From positions 1,632,501 to 1,696,500 of the forward strand of contig NZ_CP087114.1 in the NCBI RefSeq assembly GCF_022559585.1: DNA of 64,000 bases, given 5' to 3'. Positions 1-9,339 of the stretch are shown one piece after another. The stretch is from Bartonella machadoae (lineage in GTDB: Bacteria > Pseudomonadota > Alphaproteobacteria > Rhizobiales > Rhizobiaceae). Positions within the stretch are counted from its first letter, which is position 1. Each line of letters starts with the position of its first letter. The notes under the pieces were generated by a model that was not told the origin of the DNA, made no database searches, and worked only from the letters and a program-made list of their open reading frames with translations. The position numbers were made by a program, and so were the translations under genes.

Positions 1-184
1 AGCTGTTTTCTCTCTCTTGCCACCACAAAATGCTACCGGAAACTTTACGAAAATTGTTCAACGTATTCCTGTCCGCATCTCTATTCCAGAAGACGTCTTA
101 AAAACAGGGCGTATTCGAGCAGGAATGAGTGTTTCGGTAGAAATTGACACACGTACAAAGTCGCAAGAGAAAGACCTCTTATAA
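1..184 (+). CDS. EmrA/HlyD-family membrane fusion protein, C-terminal end (partial)
   Basis: The open frame enters from outside the window and stops at 182-184. The roughly 60 visible residues include PVRISIPEDVL and GMSVSVEIDT, typical of the last beta strands of HlyD/EmrA periplasmic adaptors. The next gene starts about 32 bp downstream and is an EmrB-type MFS pump, the usual partner, so this is probably the adaptor of a tripartite drug efflux system. The N-terminal membrane anchor and coiled-coil hairpin lie outside the window. The family call rests on the short tail and the neighbour. Confidence 0.7.
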   Translation, partial: AVFSLLPPQNATGNFTKIVQRIPVRISIPEDVLKTGRIRAGMSVSVEIDTRTKSQEKDLL

Positions 185-216
185 CAAACAATCAATGATC
201 CTCACGAGACATCTCT

Positions 217-1776
217 ATGCCCGAGTCAACACACTCTCAAGAACACGTAGGAATCGAAAAAATCTTGGTTTTCATAGCTATGTCTTTTGGCATGTTCATG
301 GCGATTTTGGATATTCAAATTGTTTCCTCCTCTTTAGCTGAAATTCAGGCTGGTCTTTCAGCAAGCTCTGAAGAGATTTCATGGGTTCAAACCTCTTATT
401 TGATCGCTGAAGTTATCATGTTGCCACTTTCTGGATTCTTAGGAAGATTGCTTTCAACACGTGTTTTCTTTAGCATATCAGCTATCGGATTTACGATTAC
501 CTCTATTCTTTGCGCAACAGCAACATCGATTGAAGAAATGATTGTGTACCGAGCACTCCAAGGCTTTATTGGTGGAGGTATTATTCCGAGCGTCTTTGTC
601 GCTTCTTATGTGCTTTTTCCACCTTCAAAACGCCCTATTGTCACCCCTATCGTCGGACTGATAGCAACATTAGCACCCACCATTGGTCCAACAGTGGGCG
701 GCTATCTCTGTCACATCTCATCATGGCATTGGCTCTTTCTCATTAATGTCCCCTGCGGGGTTATTATCTCAATTCTCGCTTGGAAATTAATTGATTTTGA
801 TAAAGCAGATCCTTCTTTGATAAAGAAATTTGATTGGTTAGGCCTCATTTCTATGGCTACTTTCTTGGGAACTTTGGAATATATTCTAGAAGAAGGAGCA
901 CGTCATGATTGGCTAAATGATAGGATGATTCGGGATTTGTTCATTATCATGATTCTTGCTGCAGCCTTATTCTTCTGGCGCGCTTTTACAGCAAAAGAAC
1001 CCATTGTAGATCTTTCTACTTTTTCGAATTTTAATTTTTCAGCTGCATCCATTTTTTCCTTTGCGCTAGGAATAGGTCTTTATGGACTCACATATCTTTA
1101 TCCTGTCTATTTAAGCCAAATCCGCCATTATGATGCCCTCATGATTGGAGAAACATTATTTCTTTCAGGATTTGTCATGTTATTAGCTGCTCCGCTTGCT
1201 GGATTTCTTTCAGCACGAATGGATGCGCGTTTAATGATGGCAATAGGACTTTTCGGCTTTGCAATAGGCACTTGGATGGCAAGCTCTATCACAGATAACT
1301 GGGACTTTTGGCAGCTCTTTTGGCCGCAAGTCTTCCGTGGTGCTTCTGTAATGTTATGTATGGTTCCTGTTAATAATATTGCCTTGGGGACACTTCCGCC
1401 AGAACGAATGCAAAACGCTTCTGGACTGTTTAATCTCACACGGAATCTAGGTGGTGCTGTAGGGCTTGCCATTATCAGCACTCTCATGACAAAACGGACA
1501 GACTTCCATTATGAAAGAATAGCCGAAACGCTTAATTACGCAAACAGACAAGCAACTGAAATGCTTTCAAAGCTTACTTTATTTTTCAAAACAGAAACCT
1601 TTGATTCGTATACTCTTACTCTTTCTCAATTGTTTGGTATGGTACGCACACAAGCAACAATTATGGCTTTTAGCGATGTTTTTTTTATAATAACCATCAT
1701 TTTTATCATCTTAACATTCATAACCGTTTTTCTCAAAAAAATACCACCTCTCACCGACACCCCTTCAGGTCACTGA
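217..1776 (+). CDS. emrB: EmrB/QacA-family (DHA2) MFS multidrug efflux transporter
   Basis: A 519-residue polytopic inner-membrane protein with about 14 hydrophobic segments, the DHA2 drug:H+ antiporter layout. Typical family sequence is visible: an N-terminal segment containing MAILDIQIV, an RALQGFIGGG stretch near residue 110, and P-IGPTVGGY in TM5. Length matches EmrB. It follows the adaptor fragment and likely forms an operon with it. The ATG has only a weak upstream purine stretch. Substrates cannot be read from sequence. The symbol is used in the family sense. Confidence 0.85.
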   Translation: MPESTHSQEHVGIEKILVFIAMSFGMFMAILDIQIVSSSLAEIQAGLSASSEEISWVQTSYLIAEVIMLPLSGFLGRLLSTRVFFSISAIGFTITSILCATATSIEEMIVYRALQGFIGGGIIPSVFVASYVLFPPSKRPIVTPIVGLIATLAPTIGPTVGGYLCHISSWHWLFLINVPCGVIISILAWKLIDFDKADPSLIKKFDWLGLISMATFLGTLEYILEEGARHDWLNDRMIRDLFIIMILAAALFFWRAFTAKEPIVDLSTFSNFNFSAASIFSFALGIGLYGLTYLYPVYLSQIRHYDALMIGETLFLSGFVMLLAAPLAGFLSARMDARLMMAIGLFGFAIGTWMASSITDNWDFWQLFWPQVFRGASVMLCMVPVNNIALGTLPPERMQNASGLFNLTRNLGGAVGLAIISTLMTKRTDFHYERIAETLNYANRQATEMLSKLTLFFKTETFDSYTLTLSQLFGMVRTQATIMAFSDVFFIITIIFIILTFITVFLKKIPPLTDTPSGH

Positions 1777-2395
1777 GCTTAACCTTATGAACGTTGTCAA
1801 GATCTTGAAAATACCTAATATTTGCGCCCCCTACCCCTCATATGATTAGGTAGACACACATTCATATATTAATGCAAAATACAAAAAATGGATATCTCCC
1901 CGCGTTTTATAGACCAGAAAATGCTTCAGCAAAAACATACTTAACTCTAGCCTTCTCCGCTTGAGGAATAACCATTTTATTTACAAACTCTGGAAGGATA
2001 AACTTATCTAGATATTTATAGAGGCATCGATAATCATCACAAAAAAGCGCATCTTCTTGCCCACTGTCATTTATAAAACAGACCAATGACTCCAAAAACC
2101 AAGTTTTATAGTATTTTCAGAGGGCTTGACTTAAAATCCTAACTCCAATGGGAGATTTTTAGCCCCCATTAACTGGAAAACTCTGTAAAAATATTGATAA
2201 AGAATAACGCAAAGTTTTTGCTACAGCCATCTAAAAACGCAAAGTCCCTCAATAAACAACTGAAATGATTAAAGACTTCAAAAATGAAAAAAGTCTGATA
2301 GACTATAAATCCATCTTTAAACTTTGCATCTTATAAAAAACTTTACCACAAAGAAAAAGCATCTCTACAGCCATTTCTGTTGGCAAATAAAACCT
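1777..2395. other. Intergenic region between convergent emrB and acetyltransferase genes
   Basis: About 620 AT-rich bases. It holds a 62-codon minus-strand frame (1907-2095) that I do not recognise and do not call. Unlike four other convergent junctions in the window, I see no duplicated gene ends here. Confidence 0.5.
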
Positions 2396-2980
2396 TTAAG
2401 CGACTTTATGATGCTGAAAGCGGTTTAATTTTTCTCGTTCTCCACTAGAGACCAAAGTACCGTAACATCCAGAAAGATATTCTGGTATCAATTCCAACGC
2501 CTGAAAACGATGCTTTTCATAAGGACCCGGCATTGCCAAATTTTTTGTTAAACTGCTTGAGAAACCAAAACGTTGATAAAAGTCACAATCGCCCACAAGC
2601 AAAATAGCCCCATAACCTAATTCTTTTGCCTTTTTAATTGCATGCTGCATAAGAACAGATCCTATCCCCATACCGGAATATTCCTCTAAAACAGCCAAAG
2701 GTCCTAAAAGTAAAGCATGTTGTGCACCATTTTGCTCTTTTTTAAACCGAACATGCCAAAGCCGGACACTCCCCACCAGCTCTCCAAGTGCATTTTTGAC
2801 AACAAAGGACAACCCACACGCCGCCAAACGCCCACGCCGTAAAGCTTCTGATGACTTACGCTTACGTCCCTTTCCTAGAGCTAAATCGAGCAAATTTTCC
2901 CGGTATGGCTTATCCGCTTCTTGCTCACAAGCAAGTGTAAAAAGCGCACCATTTTTTGTTTGAAAATGTATCATACTCAT
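2396..2980 (-). CDS. GNAT-family N-acetyltransferase
   Basis: A 194-residue protein with the acetyl-CoA binding signature of the GNAT fold: the loop YSGMGIGSVLMQHAIKKAKE (about residues 100-120) followed by LGYGAILLVGDCDFYQRFGF, as in YhbS-like acetyltransferases. It lies downstream of, and in the same direction as, the ornithine decarboxylase gene, about 65 bp away. It may therefore be co-expressed, and could act on a polyamine or amino-acid substrate; that role is inference. Translation may start at the first or third codon (MSMIHF). A short 19-bp-period tandem repeat lies just upstream (2993-3029). Confidence 0.8.
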   Translation of the reverse strand: MSMIHFQTKNGALFTLACEQEADKPYRENLLDLALGKGRKRKSSEALRRGRLAACGLSFVVKNALGELVGSVRLWHVRFKKEQNGAQHALLLGPLAVLEEYSGMGIGSVLMQHAIKKAKELGYGAILLVGDCDFYQRFGFSSSLTKNLAMPGPYEKHRFQALELIPEYLSGCYGTLVSSGEREKLNRFQHHKVA

Positions 2981-2992
2981 CTTTTACACATA

Positions 2993-3029
2993 CCTCACTA
3001 TACCTTTGTTCCCTCACTATACCTTTATT
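2993..3029. repeat. Short tandem repeat upstream of the acetyltransferase
   Basis: CCTCACTATACCTTT occurs twice with a 19-bp period in the gap between the decarboxylase and acetyltransferase genes. It is probably a slippage product with no evident function. Confidence 0.6.
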
Positions 3030-3045
3030 ATCCTAGATAAGAAAC

Positions 3046-4179
3046 TTAAATCACATAAGACCGCAAAGGCTCAAAACCATTGAAGGCAACAGAAGCATAA
3101 GTTGCCGTGTAAGCACCCGTTCCATGAATCAACAACGCATCCCCTACCGTCAGAGATAAAGGTAAGAGATAAGGTGTTTTCTCATAGAGAACATCTGCCG
3201 AATCGCACGTTGGACCGGCTAAAATGCAAGGCTCCATTTCCGTATTATCATGGGGTGTTTCAATAGGATAGCGAATAGCTTCATCCATTGTCTCAGCAAG
3301 ACCATTAAATTTTCCAACATCAAGATAAACCCAGCGGACATTATCATTATCCGCTTTTTTGGATATAAGCACAACTTCTGTCCGAATAACACCAGCATTC
3401 CCAACCATTCCACGCCCTGGCTCAATGATCGTTTCAGGAATACGATTGCCAAAATACTTTTTCAAGGAATCAAAAACAGCCGTACCATAAGCTTGTTCAG
3501 TAGGGACATCTTTCAAATAACGCGTTGGAAATCCCCCTCCCATATTAACCAGCTTTAATAAAATCCCTTCTTGTTCCAAATGCTTAAAGACCGTAGCAGC
3601 ATCGGATAAAGCACGATCCCATGCGTTCAAATCTGTCTGCTGAGACCCTACATGAAAAGAAACACCATAGGCTTGTAAACCTAATTGATGTGCCCGACGC
3701 AAAACATCAACCGCCATGGCAGGAACACAACCAAACTTACGTGACAATGGCCATTCTGCCCCTTTTCCATCAGTCAGAACACGGCAAAACACGCGAGCCC
3801 CTGGAGCAGCACGCGCAATTTTTTCTACTTCTTCAACACAATCAACCGCATAAAGCGAAAGACCCAATGCATATGCACGCGCAATATCACGCTCTTTTTT
3901 TATGGTATTTCCAAAAGAAATACGATCAGGTGTCGCTCCTGCTGTTAACGCCATTTCAATTTCTGCAACAGAAGCGGCATCAAAAGACGATCCTAAAGAA
4001 GCAAGTAAGCGCAAAATTTCAGGAGCAGGATTTGCCTTTATCGCATAAAAAATGCGAGACTGAGGAAGAGCTTTTTCAAAATTTAAATAATTTTCACGAA
4101 CAACATCAAGGTCAACAACTAAGCATGGTCCTTCAGAATGATGTTTTGCAAGAAAATCACGAATACGTTGCGTTGCCAT
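3046..4179 (-). CDS. Ornithine/lysine decarboxylase, fold-type III PLP enzyme
   Basis: Decarboxylates ornithine (possibly also lysine) to a diamine in polyamine synthesis. The 377-residue protein has the alanine-racemase-like PLP barrel with YAIKANPAPEIL carrying the PLP lysine, the HVGSQQT motif, the glycine-rich GGGFPTRY and EPGRGMVGNAGV phosphate-binding segments, and GPTCDSADVLYE with the catalytic Cys-Asp pair. This is the eukaryotic-type ODC family common in alphaproteobacteria. ATG at 4179 is chosen because GAGGAG lies 8-9 nt upstream; a TTG two codons earlier also reads in frame. A long GC-richer leader upstream resembles the speF RNA motif, so regulation by polyamine status is plausible. 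Confidence 0.85.
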   Translation of the reverse strand: MATQRIRDFLAKHHSEGPCLVVDLDVVRENYLNFEKALPQSRIFYAIKANPAPEILRLLASLGSSFDAASVAEIEMALTAGATPDRISFGNTIKKERDIARAYALGLSLYAVDCVEEVEKIARAAPGARVFCRVLTDGKGAEWPLSRKFGCVPAMAVDVLRRAHQLGLQAYGVSFHVGSQQTDLNAWDRALSDAATVFKHLEQEGILLKLVNMGGGFPTRYLKDVPTEQAYGTAVFDSLKKYFGNRIPETIIEPGRGMVGNAGVIRTEVVLISKKADNDNVRWVYLDVGKFNGLAETMDEAIRYPIETPHDNTEMEPCILAGPTCDSADVLYEKTPYLLPLSLTVGDALLIHGTGAYTATYASVAFNGFEPLRSYVI

Positions 4180-4199
4180 TTGCAATTCTCCTCAGGGGA

Positions 4200-4610
4200 A
4201 GGCATCCCTTCCTCTCTATTTGGACAGCATAGAGCCGCCAATAACCAAAAGACGAAAAGCATACAACCGCCTTCTCAACCCTGATGATAAAGAACAGGAA
4301 GAAAACAGAATTGTATACAGCGAAGGAACAGCGCGAAAACCGCGTTATTCTACTTTATCTGCCTTTTTGATTGGAGTTGAGAAAACCACTTCCGCACTGA
4401 AGGCAATGAGGTGTGCCTCTATAGTTACCTCAGCGTTTGGACAGCTGAAAGACACCAGAAAGGCCCGCACCGTCGTTGCTTCAAGATGTCCTCATTCTTC
4501 TGGTTGGCCAAAAAAATGACTGGAGCGGTTAGTTCCAGGTACCGTACCGGTTAATCTCACCATTTGAGAACCAGCGGACACCCACAGGCACGTGCGACTT
4601 TGGGCAAGAT
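4200..4610 (-). ncRNA. speF leader: Likely speF leader RNA upstream of ornithine decarboxylase
   Basis: About 400 bp upstream of the decarboxylase are clearly richer in GC than the flanking AT-rich DNA, and the minus strand has several possible stem-loops (for example around 4535-4570 and 4390-4480). The alphaproteobacterial speF motif (Rfam) lies exactly here, 5' of this gene. No convincing protein reads through it. Identification rests on position, composition and partial recall of the motif. A covariance search would decide. Confidence 0.5.
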
Positions 4611-5280
4611 TGCATATAAGACCAATTTTTATGCATTTCAATCATTTTTTTAATTTTAAACATTTTTTAATTTTTAAAGACAAAATGATGCAAAAAAGTA
4701 ACACCCCTCATAAGCAGACAAATAACCTTATCTCCTTTAAGGACATTACAATCCTCATCGAAAAACACATTATTTAACTGCCAATTTACGATCTTGCCGT
4801 TAAGAGAACCTCTTTGTTTTGGATTTCTCATTCTCTCTTCCCCCCTCATCTCTGGAAAAGAAACACAAAATCCGTTGGACAACATCCTTGTTATGTTTAT
4901 GAAATCATAAAGCTAACACTATCATCCCATTTCCCCCTTTACACTCATTCTATATTTAACAGCGCATTCACCATATATTATAGCATTCTAAACAGTTCTT
5001 TAAAACGCACCCCCTCGATTAAACTGTCCACTTTTCATTGCATAAATTTTTCTGTTTCAGAATGTAAGACATTTGCAACAAATCAAATATTATAAGATCA
5101 AGGATACCGGATAAAAAAGCATAGCGCGGATTTATATCTCTCCATCAACCTCTTCGTTTTATACACCAGACAAAAAGTTAAAAAACGACTTAGCCTTATA
5201 AAAAGTTTTTATGCTTATATTGAAAACCTTCTCTTTTCACGACAAAAAGTGAAAGTTTTAGGCTTTAAAGGACGATATTT
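4611..5280. other. Gene-free AT-rich intergenic stretch
   Basis: About 670 bases between the decarboxylase leader and the end of trhO. Only short out-of-context frames occur (longest about 93 codons). I see no repeat, RNA gene or recognisable remnant. Confidence 0.5.
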
Positions 5281-6210
5281 TTATGAACCTTGATGAGACT
5301 GAACTGCACGCAATTTTGCAAGTTGGAATTGCCTATGACGCTCCCGAAAGCGCTGCCTATCATCTTCATTTCGCGTGTTATAACAAGAATCACACGAGAC
5401 ACCTTCCTCATAATGAGGTGATAATTTGCTTTCAGCATTGATAGGGGAACGGCATGCCCGACATAATTCGCGCCCACATTCTTCAAGACCATGCCCAACA
5501 GAAACACGCTCATCAAAAACAAAGCACTCACCCCACCACAAACTTTCTTCTTTTGGAACAGTTTCCAAATATTTGAGAATACCACCTTTGAGATGATAAA
5601 CCTGATCATAGCCAAGCTCACGAACATAAGCAGTTGATTTTTCACAGCGAATACCACCTGTGCAAAACATGGCTACTTTCTTTTTCTTTTTCAAATCAGC
5701 TTCATGTTTGCGCACCCATTCAGGAAATTCCCGAAATGTTTTAATCCGTGGATCAACGGCTCCTTGAAAACTGCCAAGTGCATATTCATAATCATTGCGT
5801 GTATCAATCAAGATTGTTTCTTCATCTTGGATAAGAGCATTCCAATCTTCAGGCTCAACATAAGTACCAACAACCTTTAACGGATCAATACCTTCAACTC
5901 CCATGGTTACAATTTCTTTTTTCAATCGCACTTTTATTCGATGAAAAGGCATTTTTGACGCCCATGAATATTTAATTTCCGGCGTTTGAAATGCTGGTTC
6001 CGCGGTAATAAAATTGATTAATGTCTTAATTGCAGCATCAGCCCCCGCAACGGTTCCATTAATACCCTCTTGTGCTAAAAGCAGAGTCCCTTTGATGCCA
6101 TTTGCTTGGCATAAATCCAGCAAAGGCTTCTGTAATTGACGATAATGCTTCAAATCAGCGAAGCAATAAAGTGCAGCAACTTTAAAATTCTTTTCCATAA
6201 GTTTTGCCAT
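5281..6210 (-). CDS. trhO: tRNA uridine(34) hydroxylase TrhO (rhodanese-related, UPF0176/YceA)
   Basis: TrhO hydroxylates uridine 34 of several tRNAs in an oxygen-dependent route to 5-methoxy- and 5-oxyacetic-acid-modified wobble bases. The protein has an N-terminal ferredoxin-like domain ([12 protein letters not shown]...[10 protein letters not shown]) and a rhodanese domain with [17 protein letters not shown] and the active-site loop [12 protein letters not shown]-terminal cysteine-rich tail (CRACRSP, CDSCYN) is typical of the family. The frame opens at a TTG (6234). ATG at 6210, or at 6198, is a more likely start, giving about 309 residues. It is divergent from eda. Confidence 0.88.
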   Translation of the reverse strand: MAKLMEKNFKVAALYCFADLKHYRQLQKPLLDLCQANGIKGTLLLAQEGINGTVAGADAAIKTLINFITAEPAFQTPEIKYSWASKMPFHRIKVRLKKEIVTMGVEGIDPLKVVGTYVEPEDWNALIQDEETILIDTRNDYEYALGSFQGAVDPRIKTFREFPEWVRKHEADLKKKKKVAMFCTGGIRCEKSTAYVRELGYDQVYHLKGGILKYLETVPKEESLWWGECFVFDERVSVGHGLEECGRELCRACRSPINAESKLSPHYEEGVSCDSCYNTRNEDDRQRFRERHRQFQLAKLRAVQSHQGS

Positions 6211-6314
6211 AACGCGCGTTTCATTCAATTTCAAGATCTATTCATCGACTCTTTAACATATTGTGCTTAATCAAACTATATAGCAACAATATTATCTCTC
6301 AAAGAAAGAAGACC

Positions 6315-6980
6315 ATGTGCCAAAAAATAGATCACCTTTTATCACTGCTACAAGAACAAACTGTCATCCCTGTTTTGCGCATTGACGATCTACAAAACGC
6401 AATACCCCTCGCACGTGCTCTTGTCAAAGGTGGATTGAAAACAATAGAGATCACATTGCGAACGAAAAATGCATACGATGCAATAAAAGCAATTGCACAA
6501 GAAGTGCCTGAAGCTATTGTTGGAGCAGGAACAATCCTCAACAATGCACACTACGAACAAGCTGAACGTGCAGGAGCAAAATTTATCGTAAGCCCCGGCT
6601 TCTCAAACGCATTGATCGATTGTGCAAAAAACAGTAAAATCCCCTTTCTCCCAGGCATAGTGACACCAAGTGAATGTATAAAAGCACTAGAAAAAGGCTA
6701 TTCATATCTTAAATTTTTTCCTGCTCAAGCAGCAGGAAGCATTGCCTTTGTGCAAGCTTTAGCATCCCCTTTTTCTGAAATTCAGTTCTGTCCCACAGGC
6801 GGCATTACACAAAAAAATGCTGCACAATGGCTCCAACTTTCTAACGTCTTCTGCATTGGGGGATCTTGGATAGCTCCTCAACAGCTTATCAAAGCAGGGG
6901 ATTGGGATGCTATCAGCGCATTAGCACAAACAGCAGCACAACAGCTCCCTCATCCTACCAAAGCGCGTTCCACAACATAA
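6315..6980 (+). CDS. eda: KDPG/KHG aldolase (2-dehydro-3-deoxy-phosphogluconate aldolase)
   Basis: Cleaves 2-keto-3-deoxy-6-phosphogluconate to pyruvate and glyceraldehyde-3-phosphate in the Entner-Doudoroff route. The 221-residue TIM barrel shows GGLKTIEITLRT (catalytic Glu), KFIVSPGF, and YLKFFPAQAAGS with the Schiff-base lysine; CPTGGI is the phosphate loop. ATG at 6315 follows an AAAGAAAGAAG purine stretch; the frame is open further upstream without a better start. The last dozen codons, including the stop, run antisense through a decayed copy of the 3' end of fpr (see repeats), so the native C-terminus may have been replaced or was always overlapped by fpr. Confidence 0.9.
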   Translation: MCQKIDHLLSLLQEQTVIPVLRIDDLQNAIPLARALVKGGLKTIEITLRTKNAYDAIKAIAQEVPEAIVGAGTILNNAHYEQAERAGAKFIVSPGFSNALIDCAKNSKIPFLPGIVTPSECIKALEKGYSYLKFFPAQAAGSIAFVQALASPFSEIQFCPTGGITQKNAAQWLQLSNVFCIGGSWIAPQQLIKAGDWDAISALAQTAAQQLPHPTKARSTT

Positions 6981-7142
6981 GGTGCGAGTGCATCATTTGC
7001 CCCTTCAACAACACCAAAGGCTTCGCACATCCGTGCACAATCTTTTAGCATTGCCATAGAATCGCAAATCATTACCCGATCTTCATCGGGGCTGTTTTTC
7101 AGCAAACCTGTCATTTCAAAAAAAGCACCGTTTCCTAAGAAA
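6950..7142 (-). pseudogene. Decayed 3'-end copy of fpr (copy 0)
   Basis: On the minus strand this reads a recognisable version of the last 60 or so residues of the downstream ferredoxin-NADP reductase (GAFFEMTGLLKNSPDEDR, then VVERALVG and stop). It lacks the rest of the gene and is the most diverged of five copies of this tail. It overlaps the end of eda and is followed at once by an integrase-remnant element. Confidence 0.85.
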
Positions 7143-7147
7143 CCGTG

Positions 7148-7735
7148 CGATAACATATTCATTTATGACAATAATTCATTGTTTTGCATATTGAATAAGA
7201 GACCCGAATATCCTAAGATTCTCTCATCTCAAATCCTCTTATGTTCAATCAATCATAATCATTTATTTGCACGTCATAAGCGGGATTATCGCATGTGGCT
7301 CTAAAGAAAGGAGCAAAAATGCCTCCTATAAATCGTCTCAATACCAAGGGCTATCGCAACATTCGTGGCTGGTAAAGAGTATAATGGCGCCGGCTTGCAC
7401 CTTCATAAGCGCAAAGATGGTGGTTCTCAATGGCTTTATCGCTATACCATTTACGGACGCCAACGTGAAATAGGCTTGAGTGCTTTAAGAAAGGTTTCTT
7501 TAAAGCAAACTCGTGAATGTGCAACAAAATGGTGGTCTATTTTACATGAGGCCCGTGACCCCATTAAAGAACATGAAACAATGCGTAATCTGTATTATTT
7601 AAAAGATATTGCTGTAGATGCTTTTGAAAGCCGTAAAGCTGAATTAAAAAATGATGGTAAAGATGGTGAGTGGTTTGCACCTTTAAAACTTCATATTTTG
7701 CCTAAATGAGATTGTATACCGATTTCAGAGATTAC
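7148..7735 (+). mobile_element. Integrase-remnant element, copy A (longest class)
   Basis: Begins with the conserved left end (ATTNATTTAT...GATAAT type), followed by a roughly 170-bp leader, the RBS AAAGAAAGGAG and an ATG at 7321. The coding part matches the N-terminal domain of P4-type tyrosine integrases (AGKEYNGAGLHLHKRKDGGS, RYTIYGRQREIGL, DIAVDAFESRKAEL) but is frameshifted near codon 11 and stops after HILPK, long before any catalytic domain. Copy E ends at the same point with similar following sequence, suggesting a shared truncated ancestor. It sits between copies 0 and 1 of the fpr tail array. Confidence 0.75.
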
Positions 7736-8403
7736 AATGCTTTCCAAGAAGCAGCATCTCAACGCTTCTCTCATCCGACAAAAGCGCGTTCCACAACATA
7801 AGTGGCAGATGCATTATTTGCCTCTTCAACAACACCAAAGGCTTCACACATCCTTACACAATCTTTTAGCATTGCCATAGAACCACAAATTATTACGCGA
7901 TCTTCATCAGGGTTGATTTTCGGCAAACCTGTCGTTTCAAAAAAAGCACCGTTTCCAAGAAGCGACATCACAACGCTTCTCTCATCCTACGAAAGCGCGT
8001 TCCACAACATAAGTGGCAGGCGCATTATTTGCCCCTTCAACAAGACCAAAGGCTTCACACATCCATGCACAATCTTTTAGCATTGCCATGGAACCGCAAA
8101 TTATTACGCGATCTTCATCAGGGTTGATTTTCGGCAAACCTGTCGTTTCAAAAAAACACCGTTTCCCAAGAAGCGACATCACAACGCTTCTCTCATCCGA
8201 CAAAAGCGCGTTCCACAACATAAGTGGCGGGCGCATTATTTGCCCCTTCAACAAGACCAAAGGCTTCACACATCCGTGCACAATCTTTTAGCATTGCCAT
8301 AGAACCGCAAATCATTACGCGATCTTCATCAGGATTGATTTTCGGCAAACCTGTCGTTTCAAAAAAACACCGTTTCCCAAGAAGCGACATCACAACGCTT
8401 CTC
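7735..8403. repeat. Tandem array of fpr 3'-end copies (211-bp period)
   Basis: Three full 211-bp units begin at 7771, 7982 and 8193. The fourth, at 8404, is the tail of the intact fpr gene. Each unit holds about 185 bp coding for the last 60 or so residues of fpr plus about 27 bp of sequence downstream of its stop. Units are nearly identical, so the amplification is recent. Each starts within the previous unit's end and encodes only a C-terminal fragment, so none should be a functional gene. Confidence 0.92.
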
Positions 8404-9234
8404 TCATCCGACAAAAGCGCGTTCCACAACATAAGTGGCGGGCGCATTATTTGCCCCTTCAACAAGACCAAAGGCTTCACACATCCGTGCACAATCTTTT
8501 AGCATTGCCATAGAACCGCAAATCATTACGCGATCTTCATCAGGATTGATTTTCGGCAAACCTGTCGTTTCAAAAAAAGCACCGCTCTCCATAACAGTCG
8601 TAATACGCCCCATATGTTCAGAAGGTTCACGCGTAGTCATGGGATAAAATTTCAACTGTTGCGCATATTCACCAATAAGCGGATCTTCTTGTAAAGACAC
8701 AACAAGCTCTTTTGCATAGGCAAGCTCATTACACTCTCTGGTTGTTTGAATAAGAACCACTTGAGAAAATTTTTCATAGGTTTCAGGATCACGGATAAGA
8801 CTTGCAAAGGGTGCAACCCCTGTCCCCGTTGAAAGAAGATAAAGACGCTTTCCAGGAGCCAGAGCATCAAGAACCAATGTTCCCGTAGATTTTTTACGCA
8901 TGAGAACTGTATCACCAATTTTAATTTTTTGGAGATGTTCTGTCAGCGGACCTCCTGGAACTTTAATTGAAAAAAATTCAAGCTGTTCATCCCAAAATGG
9001 ACTTGCAATTGAATAGGCGCGATAAATTGGCTTTTCTGCATTTGGCAAACCAATCATAACGAACTCACCTGAACGAAAACGAAAACATTCCGGACGGTTC
9101 AGACGAAACTTAAACAAACGGTCTGTGTAATGATACACTTCTTGAACAACAAGCGCGAACACATTTTCAGGAATCGGAAAGTTTGATGAACCGCTGTCAA
9201 TGTTTGACTGAACATGAGAAGCAAAACTATTCAT
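8404..9234 (-). CDS. fpr: Ferredoxin/flavodoxin-NADP+ reductase
   Basis: Moves electrons between NADPH and ferredoxin or flavodoxin via FAD. The 276-residue protein has the FAD-binding barrel (FRSGEFVMIGL, then RAYSIASPFWDEQLEFFSIKV), the NADP domain (STGTGVAPFASLIRDPETYEKF) and the C-terminal VMICGSMAMLKD segment, ending in VVERAFVG. The length fits bacterial subclass-I FPRs. ATG at 9234 is chosen because GAGGAAG lies just upstream; the frame extends to 9339 without support. The last 211 bp are the template of the downstream tandem array. Confidence 0.9.
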   Translation of the reverse strand: MNSFASHVQSNIDSGSSNFPIPENVFALVVQEVYHYTDRLFKFRLNRPECFRFRSGEFVMIGLPNAEKPIYRAYSIASPFWDEQLEFFSIKVPGGPLTEHLQKIKIGDTVLMRKKSTGTLVLDALAPGKRLYLLSTGTGVAPFASLIRDPETYEKFSQVVLIQTTRECNELAYAKELVVSLQEDPLIGEYAQQLKFYPMTTREPSEHMGRITTVMESGAFFETTGLPKINPDEDRVMICGSMAMLKDCARMCEAFGLVEGANNAPATYVVERAFVG

Positions 9235-9339
9235 AAACTCTTCCTCGCCTTTTATTGAACATAAACTTAAGATTTTGAGCATGATATAACGCCCACAGAA
9301 CGATCTGCCAATATTTCTCTTAAAACATAAATCACACAA

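Noticed and set aside
1907..2095. A 62-codon minus-strand frame after emrB
   Set aside because: No clear RBS, no recognised family, short; could be a remnant but not supported.
4220..4519. A 99-codon plus-strand frame upstream of the decarboxylase
   Set aside because: Lies antisense to the probable structured leader RNA, with no recognisable domain.
7735..8403. A CRISPR-like array (regular spacing of repeats)
   Set aside because: Units are 211-bp continuous copies of a gene end without unique spacers; no cas genes in the window.
7802..8502. Plus-strand 92-codon frames repeated every 211 bp
   Set aside because: Antisense shadows of the fpr tail array; identical because the DNA is duplicated, not because of coding selection.
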